Assembly: GCA_017620435.1 (NCBI GenBank) | Contig: JAFZQL010000030.1 | Span: 1-18,370 of the forward strand | Source: Erysipelotrichaceae bacterium | GTDB taxonomy: Bacteria; Bacillota_I; Bacilli_A; Erysipelotrichales; Erysipelotrichaceae | DNA: 18,370 bases | Reading direction: 5' to 3' | In this document: in pieces, positions 1 to 7,638 of the stretch | How positions within the stretch are numbered: the stretch's first letter is position 1 | Layout: every line of letters begins with the position of its first letter | Program-made: the position numbers and the translations under genes | The notes under the pieces: model-generated | Seen by the model: only the letters and a program-made list of their open reading frames with translations | What the model was told of the DNA's origin: nothing | The model's database searches: none

Positions 1-1647
1 TCCATCAACTACAAGGACTACAAGATCAATATCGTCGATACGCCGGGACATGCGGATTTTTCCAGCGAAGTGGAACGTATCATCAAGACGGTGGATACCG
101 TCATCCTGCTGGTGGATTCCAGTGAAGGACCGATGCCGCAGACCAGATTCGTATTAAAGAAATCGCTGGATGCGGGATTAAGACCGATCCTTCTCATCAA
201 CAAGATCGACAAGAAGGATGCCAGGATCAATGAAGTCATCGATGAAGTCTACGATCTGTTCCTGGATCTGAGCGCCAACGACGACCAGCTGGATTTCCCG
301 ATCCTTTACGGCATCGCCAGAAACGGCATCGTCCGCTACAATCCGGGCGATTCCAACAACAATATCAATCCGCTGTTTGAAACCATCGTCTCCCATGTCG
401 ATCCGTATCCCAACAGAATGGATGAACCGCTGCAGATGCAGGTAAGCGCTCTGGCTTACGACGACTACATCGGCAGGATCGGCATCGGCAGAGTCTATTC
501 GGGCGTCATCAGACAGAACGAGATGATCTCCGTATGCAACAATCTGAATAAGAAAGAAAACCGCAAGATCGCCAATCTGTACAACTACCAGGGTCTGAAA
601 AGAACGGCGGTATCCGAAGCCCAGTGCGGGGATATTGTGCTGCTCAGCGGTATTGAGAATATCGAGATCGGCGATACGATAGGTCCGGAGAACGTCTATG
701 AACCGCTCCCGCAGATCGATATCGAAGAACCGACCTTAAGCATGAACTTCATGGTCAACACTTCGCCATTCCAGGGCAGGTCCGGCAAGTACGTGACCAG
801 CCGAAACATCAAGGAAAGACTGGAAAGGGAGCTGGAAGTCAATGTGGGACTGAAGGTGGAACCTACCGATACTACCGATACCTTTAAGGTCTCCGGAAGA
901 GGTGAGCTGCATCTTTCTATCCTGCTGGAAAACATGCGCAGGGAAGGCTATGAGATCGCCGTAAGCAGACCGGAAGTCATTTTTAAGACGATAGACGGAA
1001 GACTGTGCGAACCGATCGAGGAAGTAATCTGTTCCGTTCCGAACGAATATTCCGGTTCGGTCATAAACAAGCTGAATCTTAGGAAAGGACAGATGATGGA
1101 CATTCAGGACGAAGGTTCCTACACCAAGGTGATCTATCATGTGCCTACCAGAGGTCTTCTGGGTTACCGCAGCGAGTTCATCAACGACACCAAGGGCGAA
1201 GGCGTCATGGTCCGCAAGTTCATCGAATATGAACCGTTTGCCGGAGAAGTGCCGCAGAGAGCCAACGGAGCCCTGATTTCTATGGCTTCCGGCAAGGCAA
1301 TGACTTATGCCTTGTGGAACCTGCAGGAAAGAGGACAGATGTTTGTGACGCCGCAGACGGAAGTCTATGAAGGCATGATCGTCGGCGTATCCTCGAAGAA
1401 CCAGGATATCGAAGTCAATCCTACCGTAAACAAGAAGATGACAGCCATCCGTTCTACCGGTAACGATGAAGCGATGAAACTGGTTCCGGCCAGGATCTTC
1501 TCGCTGGAAGAGGCGCTGGAATTCATCAACGACGATGAACTGGTTGAGATCACGCCGGATGCCATCCGTCTAAGGAAACGTTATCTGACTAATCTGGACC
1601 GCCGCAGGCATATGCGGGAAGTGAATAAAGAAACAAACAAGGGATGA
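1..1647 (+). CDS. typA: Translational GTPase TypA/BipA, 5' end missing
   Basis: This is a ribosome-associated GTPase of the EF-G/LepA superfamily, involved in ribosome assembly and stress or cold adaptation in the cytoplasm. The frame is open from base 1, so the start and the P-loop (G1) lie upstream; 548 codons are present of about 610 usual. Visible motifs are G3 DTPGHADF (37-60) and G4 NKID (199-210), followed by the EF-G-like domains and the TypA-specific C-terminal region, including a LLGYRSEF segment near 1159-1182. The G5 position, normally Y-A-S-A in TypA, reads YGIARNG (307-327), so the usual Ser is Ile. The ATG at 70 is internal and not the start, because the conserved G3 motif lies before it. 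The stop TGA sits at the foot of the terminator stem. The family call is secure. Confidence 0.96.
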   Translation, partial: SINYKDYKINIVDTPGHADFSSEVERIIKTVDTVILLVDSSEGPMPQTRFVLKKSLDAGLRPILLINKIDKKDARINEVIDEVYDLFLDLSANDDQLDFPILYGIARNGIVRYNPGDSNNNINPLFETIVSHVDPYPNRMDEPLQMQVSALAYDDYIGRIGIGRVYSGVIRQNEMISVCNNLNKKENRKIANLYNYQGLKRTAVSEAQCGDIVLLSGIENIEIGDTIGPENVYEPLPQIDIEEPTLSMNFMVNTSPFQGRSGKYVTSRNIKERLERELEVNVGLKVEPTDTTDTFKVSGRGELHLSILLENMRREGYEIAVSRPEVIFKTIDGRLCEPIEEVICSVPNEYSGSVINKLNLRKGQMMDIQDEGSYTKVIYHVPTRGLLGYRSEFINDTKGEGVMVRKFIEYEPFAGEVPQRANGALISMASGKAMTYALWNLQERGQMFVTPQTEVYEGMIVGVSSKNQDIEVNPTVNKKMTAIRSTGNDEAMKLVPARIFSLEEALEFINDDELVEITPDAIRLRKRYLTNLDRRRHMREVNKETNKG

Positions 1648-1674
1648 TCACACATTAAGTGTGATTTTCTTTTG
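1647..1674 (+). terminator. Intrinsic terminator of typA
   Basis: A 7-bp stem ATCACAC/GTGTGAT (1647-1653 with 1659-1665) closes a 5-nt loop and is followed by a T-rich run interrupted by one C. It starts at the last base of the typA stop codon. Its T-rich tail forms part of the spacer of the next gene's promoter. Confidence 0.8.
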
Positions 1675-1695
1675 TATTTTAGGTACAATGAGTTT
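1661..1695 (+). promoter_or_regulatory. Promoter of the trhP1 operon, predicted leaderless
   Basis: The -10 box TACAAT (1684-1689) has a weak -35 candidate GTGATT (1661-1666) 17 bp upstream, inside the typA terminator stem. Counting 7 nt on from the last -10 base puts the transcription start at 1696, the A of the ATG. No Shine-Dalgarno sequence precedes the ATG. The -10 is convincing by position; the -35 is poor. Confidence 0.55.
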
Positions 1696-2571
1696 ATGGA
1701 ACTGCTGGTGACGTTAAGAAAAAAAACACTGCTGGATAAGATCGCTCCGATCGTTGACGGTGTCATTATCGGCAGGCTTTTTACCAGTGCTTATGACTAT
1801 TCGCTTCAGGAGATCAAGGAGATTGCCGAATACTGCCATGAGAACTATCTGAAGTGTTATATCGCCATGGACAACTTCATTTCCGAAGATGATCTGGAAA
1901 CGCTGGATGCCTATCTGTCGTTTATCCGCGAACTGGATGTCTCCGGTATTTATTTTCACGATCTGGGCGTCATGGAGAGGGCCATCCCTTACGGCCTGCT
2001 TTCTAGGCTGATCTATGACGGAAAGACCGTACTGTGCAATACTCTGGATACCGCATTCATACTGAGCCAGGGAATACAGTCGGCTGTGATTTCAAGAGAA
2101 CTGACTCTTTCGGAAGTCAGACATATCGTTCATAACAATTCCGGAAAAGTGGATATGCAGATATTCGGACATCTGCGCATGTCCTATTCCCGCAGGAAAT
2201 TCCTGACGAACTACTTCAACGAGATAGGGAAGGAATACGATTATCTGAACAAAGATACGCTGAAACTGGTGGAAGAGAAAAGGGACTATGCGTTGCCGAT
2301 CATGGAAGATGATCAGGGAACGATGATCTATACGGATTATATTTTTGAAATGTTCCGGGAGCTTTGTGAACTGAAAGATGATTTAAGAGCCGGGATCGTC
2401 GATACGCTGTTTATCGAAGATGAAAGTCTGATCGTGCAGATCTGCCGGGATCTTGCCCGTCTGACCCCTGAAAACAAGGAATTTATCAGAAACAATCTGA
2501 TCTACAATCATCCGGACAACTATTCCACCGGATATCTCTATCAGAAAACGAACATCAGTAAAGATGAATAA
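1696..2571 (+). CDS. trhP1: Peptidase U32 family protein, TrhP1/YrrN-like
   Basis: This is the shorter member of the paired U32 proteins of Bacillota (YrrN/YrrO in Bacillus subtilis), which are needed for prephenate-dependent 5-hydroxyuridine formation at tRNA position 34. They are historically annotated as proteases. The 291-residue protein has a TIM-barrel-like alternating pattern and the U32 signature segment GHLRMSYSRRKFLTNYF near residue 163. It lacks the cysteine cluster found in its partner. I chose the ATG at 1696 because homologues begin close to this point and the -10 box lies just before it; extending the frame to 1672 would run into the terminator. It overlaps the next gene by 8 bp, so the two are translationally coupled. 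The assignment to tRNA hydroxylation rests on family knowledge and gene pairing. Confidence 0.78.
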   Translation: MELLVTLRKKTLLDKIAPIVDGVIIGRLFTSAYDYSLQEIKEIAEYCHENYLKCYIAMDNFISEDDLETLDAYLSFIRELDVSGIYFHDLGVMERAIPYGLLSRLIYDGKTVLCNTLDTAFILSQGIQSAVISRELTLSEVRHIVHNNSGKVDMQIFGHLRMSYSRRKFLTNYFNEIGKEYDYLNKDTLKLVEEKRDYALPIMEDDQGTMIYTDYIFEMFRELCELKDDLRAGIVDTLFIEDESLIVQICRDLARLTPENKEFIRNNLIYNHPDNYSTGYLYQKTNISKDE

Positions 2572-3778
2572 AATAGAACTGCTTGCCCCGGCAAAGGATC
2601 TTGCCAAGGCGAAAATCGCGATCCGTTACGGTGCAGACGCTGTATATGTAGGCGGCAAGCTTTTTTCTCTGCGTTCCAGGGCTTCCAATTTCGATCTGGC
2701 CGATCTGAAAGAGATCTCCGCATTTGCGAAGCAGTATAATGCGAAAGTCTTCGTAACGGTCAATATCGTCTTTCATGACAGCGATTACTACGGAATCAAG
2801 GAATATCTGAAGTTTCTGGAAAAGATCGGCATCGATGCCATCATCGTTTCCTCGCCGGCTCTGATCCAGATCGCAAAAAGGGAAGCGCCGGGTCTGGAAT
2901 GTCACGTATCGACACAGCTGTCTTCTTTGAACTCGGATGCGGTATGGGCCCTGCGTCGTTTCGGTGCCGACCGTATCGTTCTGGGCAGAGAAGCATCCAT
3001 GGATCAGATCGAAGAGATCGCCAGAAAGGTATCCGTACCTCTGGAAGTCTTTATTCACGGAGGCATGTGTTCCAATTATTCCGGAAGATGCGTCCTTTCC
3101 AACCGGATGACCTTAAGGGATGCCAACAGGGGAGGCTGCGCCCATTCCTGCCGCTGGAAATACCGTCTGTACGACGGGAAAGAAATGATTTCCGATCCGA
3201 AGTGTCTTTTATCCATGTCTTCCAAGGATCTTAGAGCTTCGGCTTACGTAGAGAGAATGATCCGCTGCGGCATCGCTTCCTTGAAGATTGAAGGCAGGAT
3301 GAAATCGGAATACTATATCGGCCAGGTGGTAAAGACTTACCGGAAGATGATCGATGAGATCTATGAAAAAGGTTCCTTAAGTCCGGAAAGACTGGCCTAT
3401 TACGATGAAGAGCTTTCTAAAGCCGAAAACAGACCGGCTGATGACGGCTTTCTTTCCGGAGAATGCGACAGTTCGAAACACCTCTATGGCGTTAACGGGG
3501 CAGGCGTGACGCATGACTATGTCGCCTATGTCCGCGGTTTTGATGTCGTAAAAAACATGGCAGAGATCGAAGTAAAGAATGTCTTTGCCTGGGGAGATGA
3601 GATCGAGGTCTTCGGACCGGATATCGATAATGAACGTTTCAAGGTACAGCTTATGTTTGATGAGGGCTGGAACGAGGTAAAGATCGCCAACAGGCCGACG
3701 CAGATCCTCCATGTCCGTATGCCTTTTGCGGTATCGGAAGGGGACATGTTCAGAAAGGTCAGAAGAAATGACGATTGA
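2564..3778 (+). CDS. trhP2: Peptidase U32 family protein, TrhP2/YrrO-like tRNA hydroxylation protein
   Basis: This 404-residue protein is the longer U32 partner, predicted to act with the preceding gene in making 5-hydroxyuridine at the tRNA wobble position. It opens with the family start IELLAPAKDLAKAK and contains the U32 core signature at residues 165-200, with C169, C176, C192 and C196 as candidate iron-sulfur ligands (HGGMCSNYSGRC and GGCAHSCRWKY). SLKIEGRMKS follows at 239-248, and the C-terminal part is beta-rich. The start codon lies inside the end of trhP1, with an 8-bp overlap and only a weak ribosome site. It overlaps the following methyltransferase gene by 11 bp, so four RNA-modification genes appear to be one tight operon. 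U32 membership is clear; the substrate is inferred from the family. Confidence 0.85.
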   Translation: MNKIELLAPAKDLAKAKIAIRYGADAVYVGGKLFSLRSRASNFDLADLKEISAFAKQYNAKVFVTVNIVFHDSDYYGIKEYLKFLEKIGIDAIIVSSPALIQIAKREAPGLECHVSTQLSSLNSDAVWALRRFGADRIVLGREASMDQIEEIARKVSVPLEVFIHGGMCSNYSGRCVLSNRMTLRDANRGGCAHSCRWKYRLYDGKEMISDPKCLLSMSSKDLRASAYVERMIRCGIASLKIEGRMKSEYYIGQVVKTYRKMIDEIYEKGSLSPERLAYYDEELSKAENRPADDGFLSGECDSSKHLYGVNGAGVTHDYVAYVRGFDVVKNMAEIEVKNVFAWGDEIEVFGPDIDNERFKVQLMFDEGWNEVKIANRPTQILHVRMPFAVSEGDMFRKVRRNDD

Positions 3779-4472
3779 AGGAGCGATCTCGGTCAAGGCC
3801 GCCATCAACGGCAGAAAAAGAGAAGTAACGAAAGTCTATATCAGCAAGGTAAAAAAGACGAAGGATTTTAACTATATCCGCAAGATAGCCAGAATGAATG
3901 AGATACCGCTCATGGAGCTGGAAGCGGAAGAACTTCCGGAATATCTGAAAGGAAAGAGCCACGGCGGTGTCGGCGCAGAAGTGTCTTCGCGTAAAAACGA
4001 TGAATTCACCGACGGAGACATCTTCTATTTGGATGGGATCGAGGATCCGTTCAATCTCGGCTATGCCTTGAGGACTCTGTATGCTTTCGGATTCATGAAT
4101 GTCCTGCTTTCGGAAAGAGACTATTCGAACATGGAGCCTCAGCTGTTCAAGTCTTCTGCCGGAGCCTACGATCTTCTAAACATCAGAGTCAGCAGAAATG
4201 CCCTGGAAGACATCAGAAGCTACAAGGATCACGGATATCATCTCTATGGACTGTACAGAGGAGAAGGCTCAAAAGACATCTTCGAGGAACGTTTTGCACC
4301 GAAAGCGCTGATCATGCTGGGTGGAGAAAAAAGAGGAATCTCCAGCGAGCTGCTGGAACTTTGCGACGATTATCTCTATATCCCTTATGGTTCCGATTTC
4401 CGCAATGCCCTGAATGCCTGCGGTGCGCTGGATGTGACGGCGACACTGCTGTTTAAACAAAGAAAGAAATGA
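3768..4472 (+). CDS. TrmH/SpoU-family RNA methyltransferase-like protein (first of pair)
   Basis: This 234-residue SPOUT-superfamily protein is predicted to be a 2'-O-ribose RNA methyltransferase or relative using S-adenosylmethionine in a trefoil knot. An N-terminal region of about 80 residues (possible substrate-binding domain) precedes the knot. Motif 1 is well kept, DGIEDPFNLGYALRTLYAFG at 89-108, with N96 and the catalytic-type Arg R102. Motif 2 is LGGEKRG (184-190), with Gly where LGNEG has Asn. Motif 3 around 205-225 reads ALN where the family has SLN, so Ser is lost but Asn216 is kept. I chose the ATG at 3768 over 3711 because homologues begin MxIEG. It overlaps the upstream gene by 11 bp and the next one by 4 bp (ATGA). 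The exact RNA target cannot be told. Confidence 0.8.
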   Translation: MTIEGAISVKAAINGRKREVTKVYISKVKKTKDFNYIRKIARMNEIPLMELEAEELPEYLKGKSHGGVGAEVSSRKNDEFTDGDIFYLDGIEDPFNLGYALRTLYAFGFMNVLLSERDYSNMEPQLFKSSAGAYDLLNIRVSRNALEDIRSYKDHGYHLYGLYRGEGSKDIFEERFAPKALIMLGGEKRGISSELLELCDDYLYIPYGSDFRNALNACGALDVTATLLFKQRKK

Positions 4473-5182
4473 TCACTTCTTTAGAGAATAAGACCGTAAA
4501 AGAACTGACGAAGCTGCATCAGAAGAAATACCGCTGCAGTTCTTTTCTTTTATGCGATCCGGAAATGGTAGAAGCAGCCAGGGAACACGGTTATCTGAAA
4601 CAGCTGGTCTATACCGGAGAGATCCCTTTCGAATTTGAAAACAGTCTTGAAGTATCGCAAGAAGTTCTGAACAAGATCAGCAAAAGATCTGATCTGAACT
4701 GTGTCGGCGTATCCGCAATGATCAAAGAGAACGATGATTACGGAAACAGGGTGATGATCCTTGATCATCTGCAGGATCCTTTGAATATCGGCAGGATCAT
4801 GGAAGAGGCGCAGCTGTTCGGCTTCGATTCGCTGATCCTTTCCGAAGAATGTGCGGATATCTACAACGAGAAATGCATCGACAGCTGCAGAGGAGGCATC
4901 TATACCCTGAACATCTGCCACAAGGATCTTCTAAATGAAGTCAGGAAACTGAAACAGGCGGGCTATACCGTCTATGCGACGGGACTGCAGGAGAATACCC
5001 GAGAGCTTCATGAAGTTGAAAGCACAGAAAAGATGGCCTTCATCCTGGGCAACGAAGGAAGCGGTGTTTCAAAACAGCTGATGCAGGAGGCAGACGGCGT
5101 CATGAAAATAGACATGCGCAATATCGATTCTCTCAACGTGGGCATGGCTTCGGCCATCATCATGTACCGGTTCAGACAATAG
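4469..5182 (+). CDS. TrmH/SpoU-family RNA methyltransferase-like protein (second of pair)
   Basis: This is a 237-residue second SPOUT protein, closer in layout to the RlmB/YsgA type: an N-terminal substrate-binding-like domain starting MITSLENKTVKELTKL, then the knot domain. Motif 2 LGNEGSG (193-199) and motif 3 with SLNVGMASAI (221-230) are canonical. Motif 1 is LDHLQDPLNIGRIMEEAQLFG (98-118), and the residue at the catalytic-Arg position (compare NLGYALRT in its neighbour) is Glu112. The N-terminal FLVEG-type motif is also degraded to FLLCD. It may therefore be inactive alone, act on another RNA with altered chemistry, or pair with the protein upstream. The ATGA overlap with the upstream gene implies coupled translation. 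The operon ends just downstream at a strong hairpin. Confidence 0.8.
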   Translation: MITSLENKTVKELTKLHQKKYRCSSFLLCDPEMVEAAREHGYLKQLVYTGEIPFEFENSLEVSQEVLNKISKRSDLNCVGVSAMIKENDDYGNRVMILDHLQDPLNIGRIMEEAQLFGFDSLILSEECADIYNEKCIDSCRGGIYTLNICHKDLLNEVRKLKQAGYTVYATGLQENTRELHEVESTEKMAFILGNEGSGVSKQLMQEADGVMKIDMRNIDSLNVGMASAIIMYRFRQ

Positions 5183-5209
5183 AAAAAGACTTCTCAGAAG
5201 TCTTTTTTT
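5183..5209 (+). terminator. Bidirectional intrinsic terminator between convergent operons
   Basis: The stem is GACTTC/GAAGTC (5188-5193 with 5197-5202), with a 3-nt loop and flanking A and T runs (AAAAA before, TTTTTTT after). It works on the plus strand for the RNA-modification operon. Read on the minus strand it has a five-T tail, so it can also end the acyP transcript, whose stop is only 4 bp away. Confidence 0.88.
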
Positions 5210-5212
5210 GTT

Positions 5213-5482
5213 TCAGTAGTACTTTACATCGAATTTTCTTTCGTCTTCTACGAGCGGTATTTCCTTGATGGAATAATCGTAGATCTGAATGTAGCGGTCT
5301 TCTTGAAAGGCGTCGGCCAGGAATTCATCGACGCCATGTCCCTGTACCTCTACCTCGACATTGCCGTTAGACAGATTTCGGGCATAGCCGGTCAGGCCGT
5401 AGCGCTGTGCTGACATCAGCAGGCGCCATCTGAAACCGACACCCTGCACGATACCGCTGAAAATGATGTAATAACGTTTCAT
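5213..5482 (-). CDS. acyP: Acylphosphatase
   Basis: This 89-residue small cytoplasmic enzyme hydrolyses the carboxyl-phosphate bond of acyl phosphates such as acetyl phosphate or carbamoyl phosphate. The phosphate-binding loop is FSGIVQGVGFRW at residues 8-19, with the catalytic Arg at 18. The catalytic Asn is N36 in YARNLSNG, and the full-length alpha/beta fold runs to a KYY end like other family members. It lies 17 bp downstream of the flavodiiron gene on the same strand and may be read from that transcript, but it also has its own -10 box placed exactly 6 nt before the ATG. No Shine-Dalgarno sequence is present. Confidence 0.95.
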   Translation of the reverse strand: MKRYYIIFSGIVQGVGFRWRLLMSAQRYGLTGYARNLSNGNVEVEVQGHGVDEFLADAFQEDRYIQIYDYSIKEIPLVEDERKFDVKYY

Positions 5483-5516
5483 ACTATTATTCTACACTTT
5501 TACTGGATCGGTTCAA
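5483..5516 (-). promoter_or_regulatory. acyP promoter, predicted leaderless
   Basis: On the minus strand TTGAAC (plus positions 5511-5516) is followed after 16 bp by TAGAAT (5489-5494), then 6 nt and the ATG. The predicted start of transcription is the A of the ATG. The -35 sits inside the 3' end of the upstream flavodiiron gene, so acyP could be expressed independently. Confidence 0.55.
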
Positions 5517-7293
5517 AGTCGGCTGCGCCGTGCTTGCACAACGGACAGATGAAGTCGTCAGGCAGTTCATCTCCTTCATAGACATAGCCGCAGACCTTGC
5601 AGACAAATCCTTTCTTGCCCTGGGTATCCGGTTTCGGCTTGACGTTCTTCTGATAATAGGTGTAGGTCATCGTCTCGATGTTGTTGATGACTCTGGCCTC
5701 TGGTACGGAACAGATAAACATGCCGTGAGTCCCCAGATCCTTGTAGTCTTCTACTTTCAATGAGAAGAAGGCGTTGATGTAACGCGGCAGGAAGACCAGA
5801 CCGTTGTCGGAGCGGAGAATTTCTTTTTCGTCCTTGAACTTGTCGGTGTTTCTTCCGGACTGGAAGCCGAACTGCTGGAAGACCTTGAACGGCGCTTCGA
5901 TGTTCAGACAGTTGACGTTCATGATGCCGGTCTGTCTGATGATGTGGTGGGAGTAGTTGTCCTTGTTGATGGACACCATGACTCGGAACGGATTGTCGGT
6001 CAGCTGGGCGACCGTGTTGACGATCAGGCCGTTGTCTTTCTTGCCGTCGTTGGACGTGACCACATACAGTCCGTAGCCGATCGAGAACAGAGCCTTCATG
6101 TCATTCTTGTTGGCTCTGCTTTCATCTCTGGCGACATAATCGATGCATAAGACTTTTGCCAGGTCTTCGATCTCCTGCCTGTTGGTATCGTTGACTGCCG
6201 ATCTGATGCGGACGATCGGATTGACGAAGGTCAGATTCGGTGAAGAAGCAAGCAGATCCTTCATCGTTTTGGCTGCCAGCGGAGCCCAGGATCCGTTTTC
6301 GATCAGACCGATATGCTTGTTCTGGAAGTTTCTTTCCGTCAGATGATGGATGAATTCCTTCATGAACGGATAGATGTCCGCATTGTAGGTGGTCGTAGCC
6401 AGGACCAGCTTGCCGTAGGCGAAGGCATCCGCAACGGCTTTCGACATGTCGTCTCTGGCCAGGTCGTAGACCTTGACTTCCGGTGCATTGAAGTCCTTCA
6501 GCTGCTGCGCAAGCTGTTCCACAGCCTTCTTGGTATGTCCGTATACGGAAGTATAGCAGATCACGACGCCGTCTTTTTCCGCCTCGTAGGAAGCCCAGGT
6601 CTGATACAGATTCAGATAGTATCCCAGGTTCTTGTAGAGGAACGGACCGTGCAGAGGCAGGATCATGGAGATATCCAGGGAAGAGGCCTTCTTCAGAACG
6701 GAAAGGACCTGTTTCCCGTACTTGCCGACGATGCCGATATAGTAGCGTCTCGCTTCATCAAGCCAGTCTTCTTCGACATCCAGAGCTCCGAACTTGCCGA
6801 AGGCGTCCGCCGAGAACAGCGCTCTTTCATAACTGTCGTAGGTCATGATGACTTCCGGCCAGTGGACCATCGGTGCAGCCACGAAATTCAGGACATGTTT
6901 TCCAAGAGACAGGCTGTCTCCTTCTTTGACGATCAGCCTTCTTTCTTCGTAGGATGTGCCGAAGAAGTTTTCCATCATTTCGAATGCCTTTTGAGAAGAA
7001 ACGATCGTTGTCTTTTCATAGACCTTCATGAATGCGGCAATGTTTGCGGAATGGTCCGGTTCCATGTGCTGGATGACCAGATAGTCCGGCTGACGTCCGT
7101 TCAGGGCATTCTGCAGATTGTCCAGCCATTCATGGGTAAAGTGCTGATCCACGGTATCCATGACCGCCGTCTTTTCATCCAGGATGACATAAGAGTTGTA
7201 GGCCATGCCGTTAGGCACCTTGTACTGTCCTTCAAACAGATCGACCTGATGGTCGTTGACTCCGATATAGCGGATGTCCTTGGTGATTTCCAT
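5500..7293 (-). CDS. Flavodiiron protein fused to flavin reductase and rubredoxin-like domains
   Basis: This is a cytoplasmic oxygen or nitric oxide reductase of the flavodiiron family, 597 residues. Residues 1-240 form the metallo-beta-lactamase-like diiron domain with every usual ligand: H76, E78, D80, H81 (HMEPDH), H144, D163 and H215. Residues 242-385 are a flavodoxin domain with FMN-phosphate loop TSVYGHT (248-254). Residues about 400-545 resemble the flavin-reductase (FMN-binding split-barrel) family. The C-terminus carries a rubredoxin-like iron site C565/C568 and C583/C586, with only 14 residues between pairs, as in rubrerythrin and not as in classical rubredoxin. The chain therefore holds its own electron-transfer route. 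A strong GAGGAGG ribosome site lies 7 nt before the ATG. It follows azlD by 39 bp and precedes acyP. The substrate (O2 or NO) cannot be decided from sequence; O2 detoxification fits an anaerobe. Confidence 0.93.
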   Translation of the reverse strand: MEITKDIRYIGVNDHQVDLFEGQYKVPNGMAYNSYVILDEKTAVMDTVDQHFTHEWLDNLQNALNGRQPDYLVIQHMEPDHSANIAAFMKVYEKTTIVSSQKAFEMMENFFGTSYEERRLIVKEGDSLSLGKHVLNFVAAPMVHWPEVIMTYDSYERALFSADAFGKFGALDVEEDWLDEARRYYIGIVGKYGKQVLSVLKKASSLDISMILPLHGPFLYKNLGYYLNLYQTWASYEAEKDGVVICYTSVYGHTKKAVEQLAQQLKDFNAPEVKVYDLARDDMSKAVADAFAYGKLVLATTTYNADIYPFMKEFIHHLTERNFQNKHIGLIENGSWAPLAAKTMKDLLASSPNLTFVNPIVRIRSAVNDTNRQEIEDLAKVLCIDYVARDESRANKNDMKALFSIGYGLYVVTSNDGKKDNGLIVNTVAQLTDNPFRVMVSINKDNYSHHIIRQTGIMNVNCLNIEAPFKVFQQFGFQSGRNTDKFKDEKEILRSDNGLVFLPRYINAFFSLKVEDYKDLGTHGMFICSVPEARVINNIETMTYTYYQKNVKPKPDTQGKKGFVCKVCGYVYEGDELPDDFICPLCKHGAADFEPIQ

Positions 7294-7316
7294 TGTGTTT
7301 CCTCCTCGTATGTTGA

Positions 7317-7335
7317 ATTATGAAAGATCTTTTCA
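7317..7335 (-). promoter_or_regulatory. Possible flavodiiron promoter with overlapping palindrome
   Basis: The -10-like CATAAT (plus 7317-7322) would start a transcript near 7310, giving a 17-nt leader that carries the GAGGAGG ribosome site. No good -35 is seen. Directly upstream, and touching the -10, is a perfect 10-bp palindrome AAAGATCTTT (7323-7332) inside near-symmetrical TGAAA/TTTCA arms, where an operator would lie. The palindrome also overlaps the azlD stop codon, so coincidence is possible. Confidence 0.3.
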
Positions 7336-7638
7336 GATGAACAGTTCCAGCAGCAGTACGCTGATGCAGCAGATCAGCGTTACCTTGAACAACCCCAGTT
7401 CTTTGTATGCACCGATCATCCCCAGCAGCAGAGCGACGATGCCGGAGATCGGATTGTCCGTTGCCTTAACGATGGCAGGGAAGGTCATGACGGACAGGGT
7501 GACATACGGGACGTAGTAAAGAAAGGAACGGATAAAACGGTTCTGTATCGGTTTCCTGATCAGAGTCAGGGGCAGGACCCGGATGATGAAGACAGTGATC
7601 GCCATCAGCAGAATGTAGATGTAGATATTAGTCTTCAT
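7333..7638 (-). CDS. azlD: Branched-chain amino acid transport protein AzlD family
   Basis: This is the small membrane subunit of the AzlCD exporter for branched-chain amino acids and analogues. The protein is 101 residues with four likely membrane helices: an N-terminal IYIYILLMAITVFIIRVLP segment, a central SFLYYVPYVTLSVMTFPAI segment, a GIVALLLGMIGAY segment, and a C-terminal LICCISVLLLELFI. I chose the ATG at 7638, not the one at 7674, because a GGAGAG ribosome site lies just before it and the protein then has the family length. It overlaps the end of azlC by 11 bp. Confidence 0.85.
   Translation of the reverse strand: MKTNIYIYILLMAITVFIIRVLPLTLIRKPIQNRFIRSFLYYVPYVTLSVMTFPAIVKATDNPISGIVALLLGMIGAYKELGLFKVTLICCISVLLLELFI

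Noticed and set aside
736..1140. Minus-strand open frame inside typA
   Set aside because: It is a shadow frame; typA motifs continue through this region on the plus strand.
1672..1695. Upstream extension of trhP1 to the in-frame start at 1672
   Set aside because: It would begin in the typA terminator tail and cover the -10 box; family members begin near the ATG at 1696.
6313..7323. Long plus-strand open frame opposite the flavodiiron gene (336 codons)
   Set aside because: It is a shadow of the real minus-strand gene, with no family features and no ribosome site or promoter.
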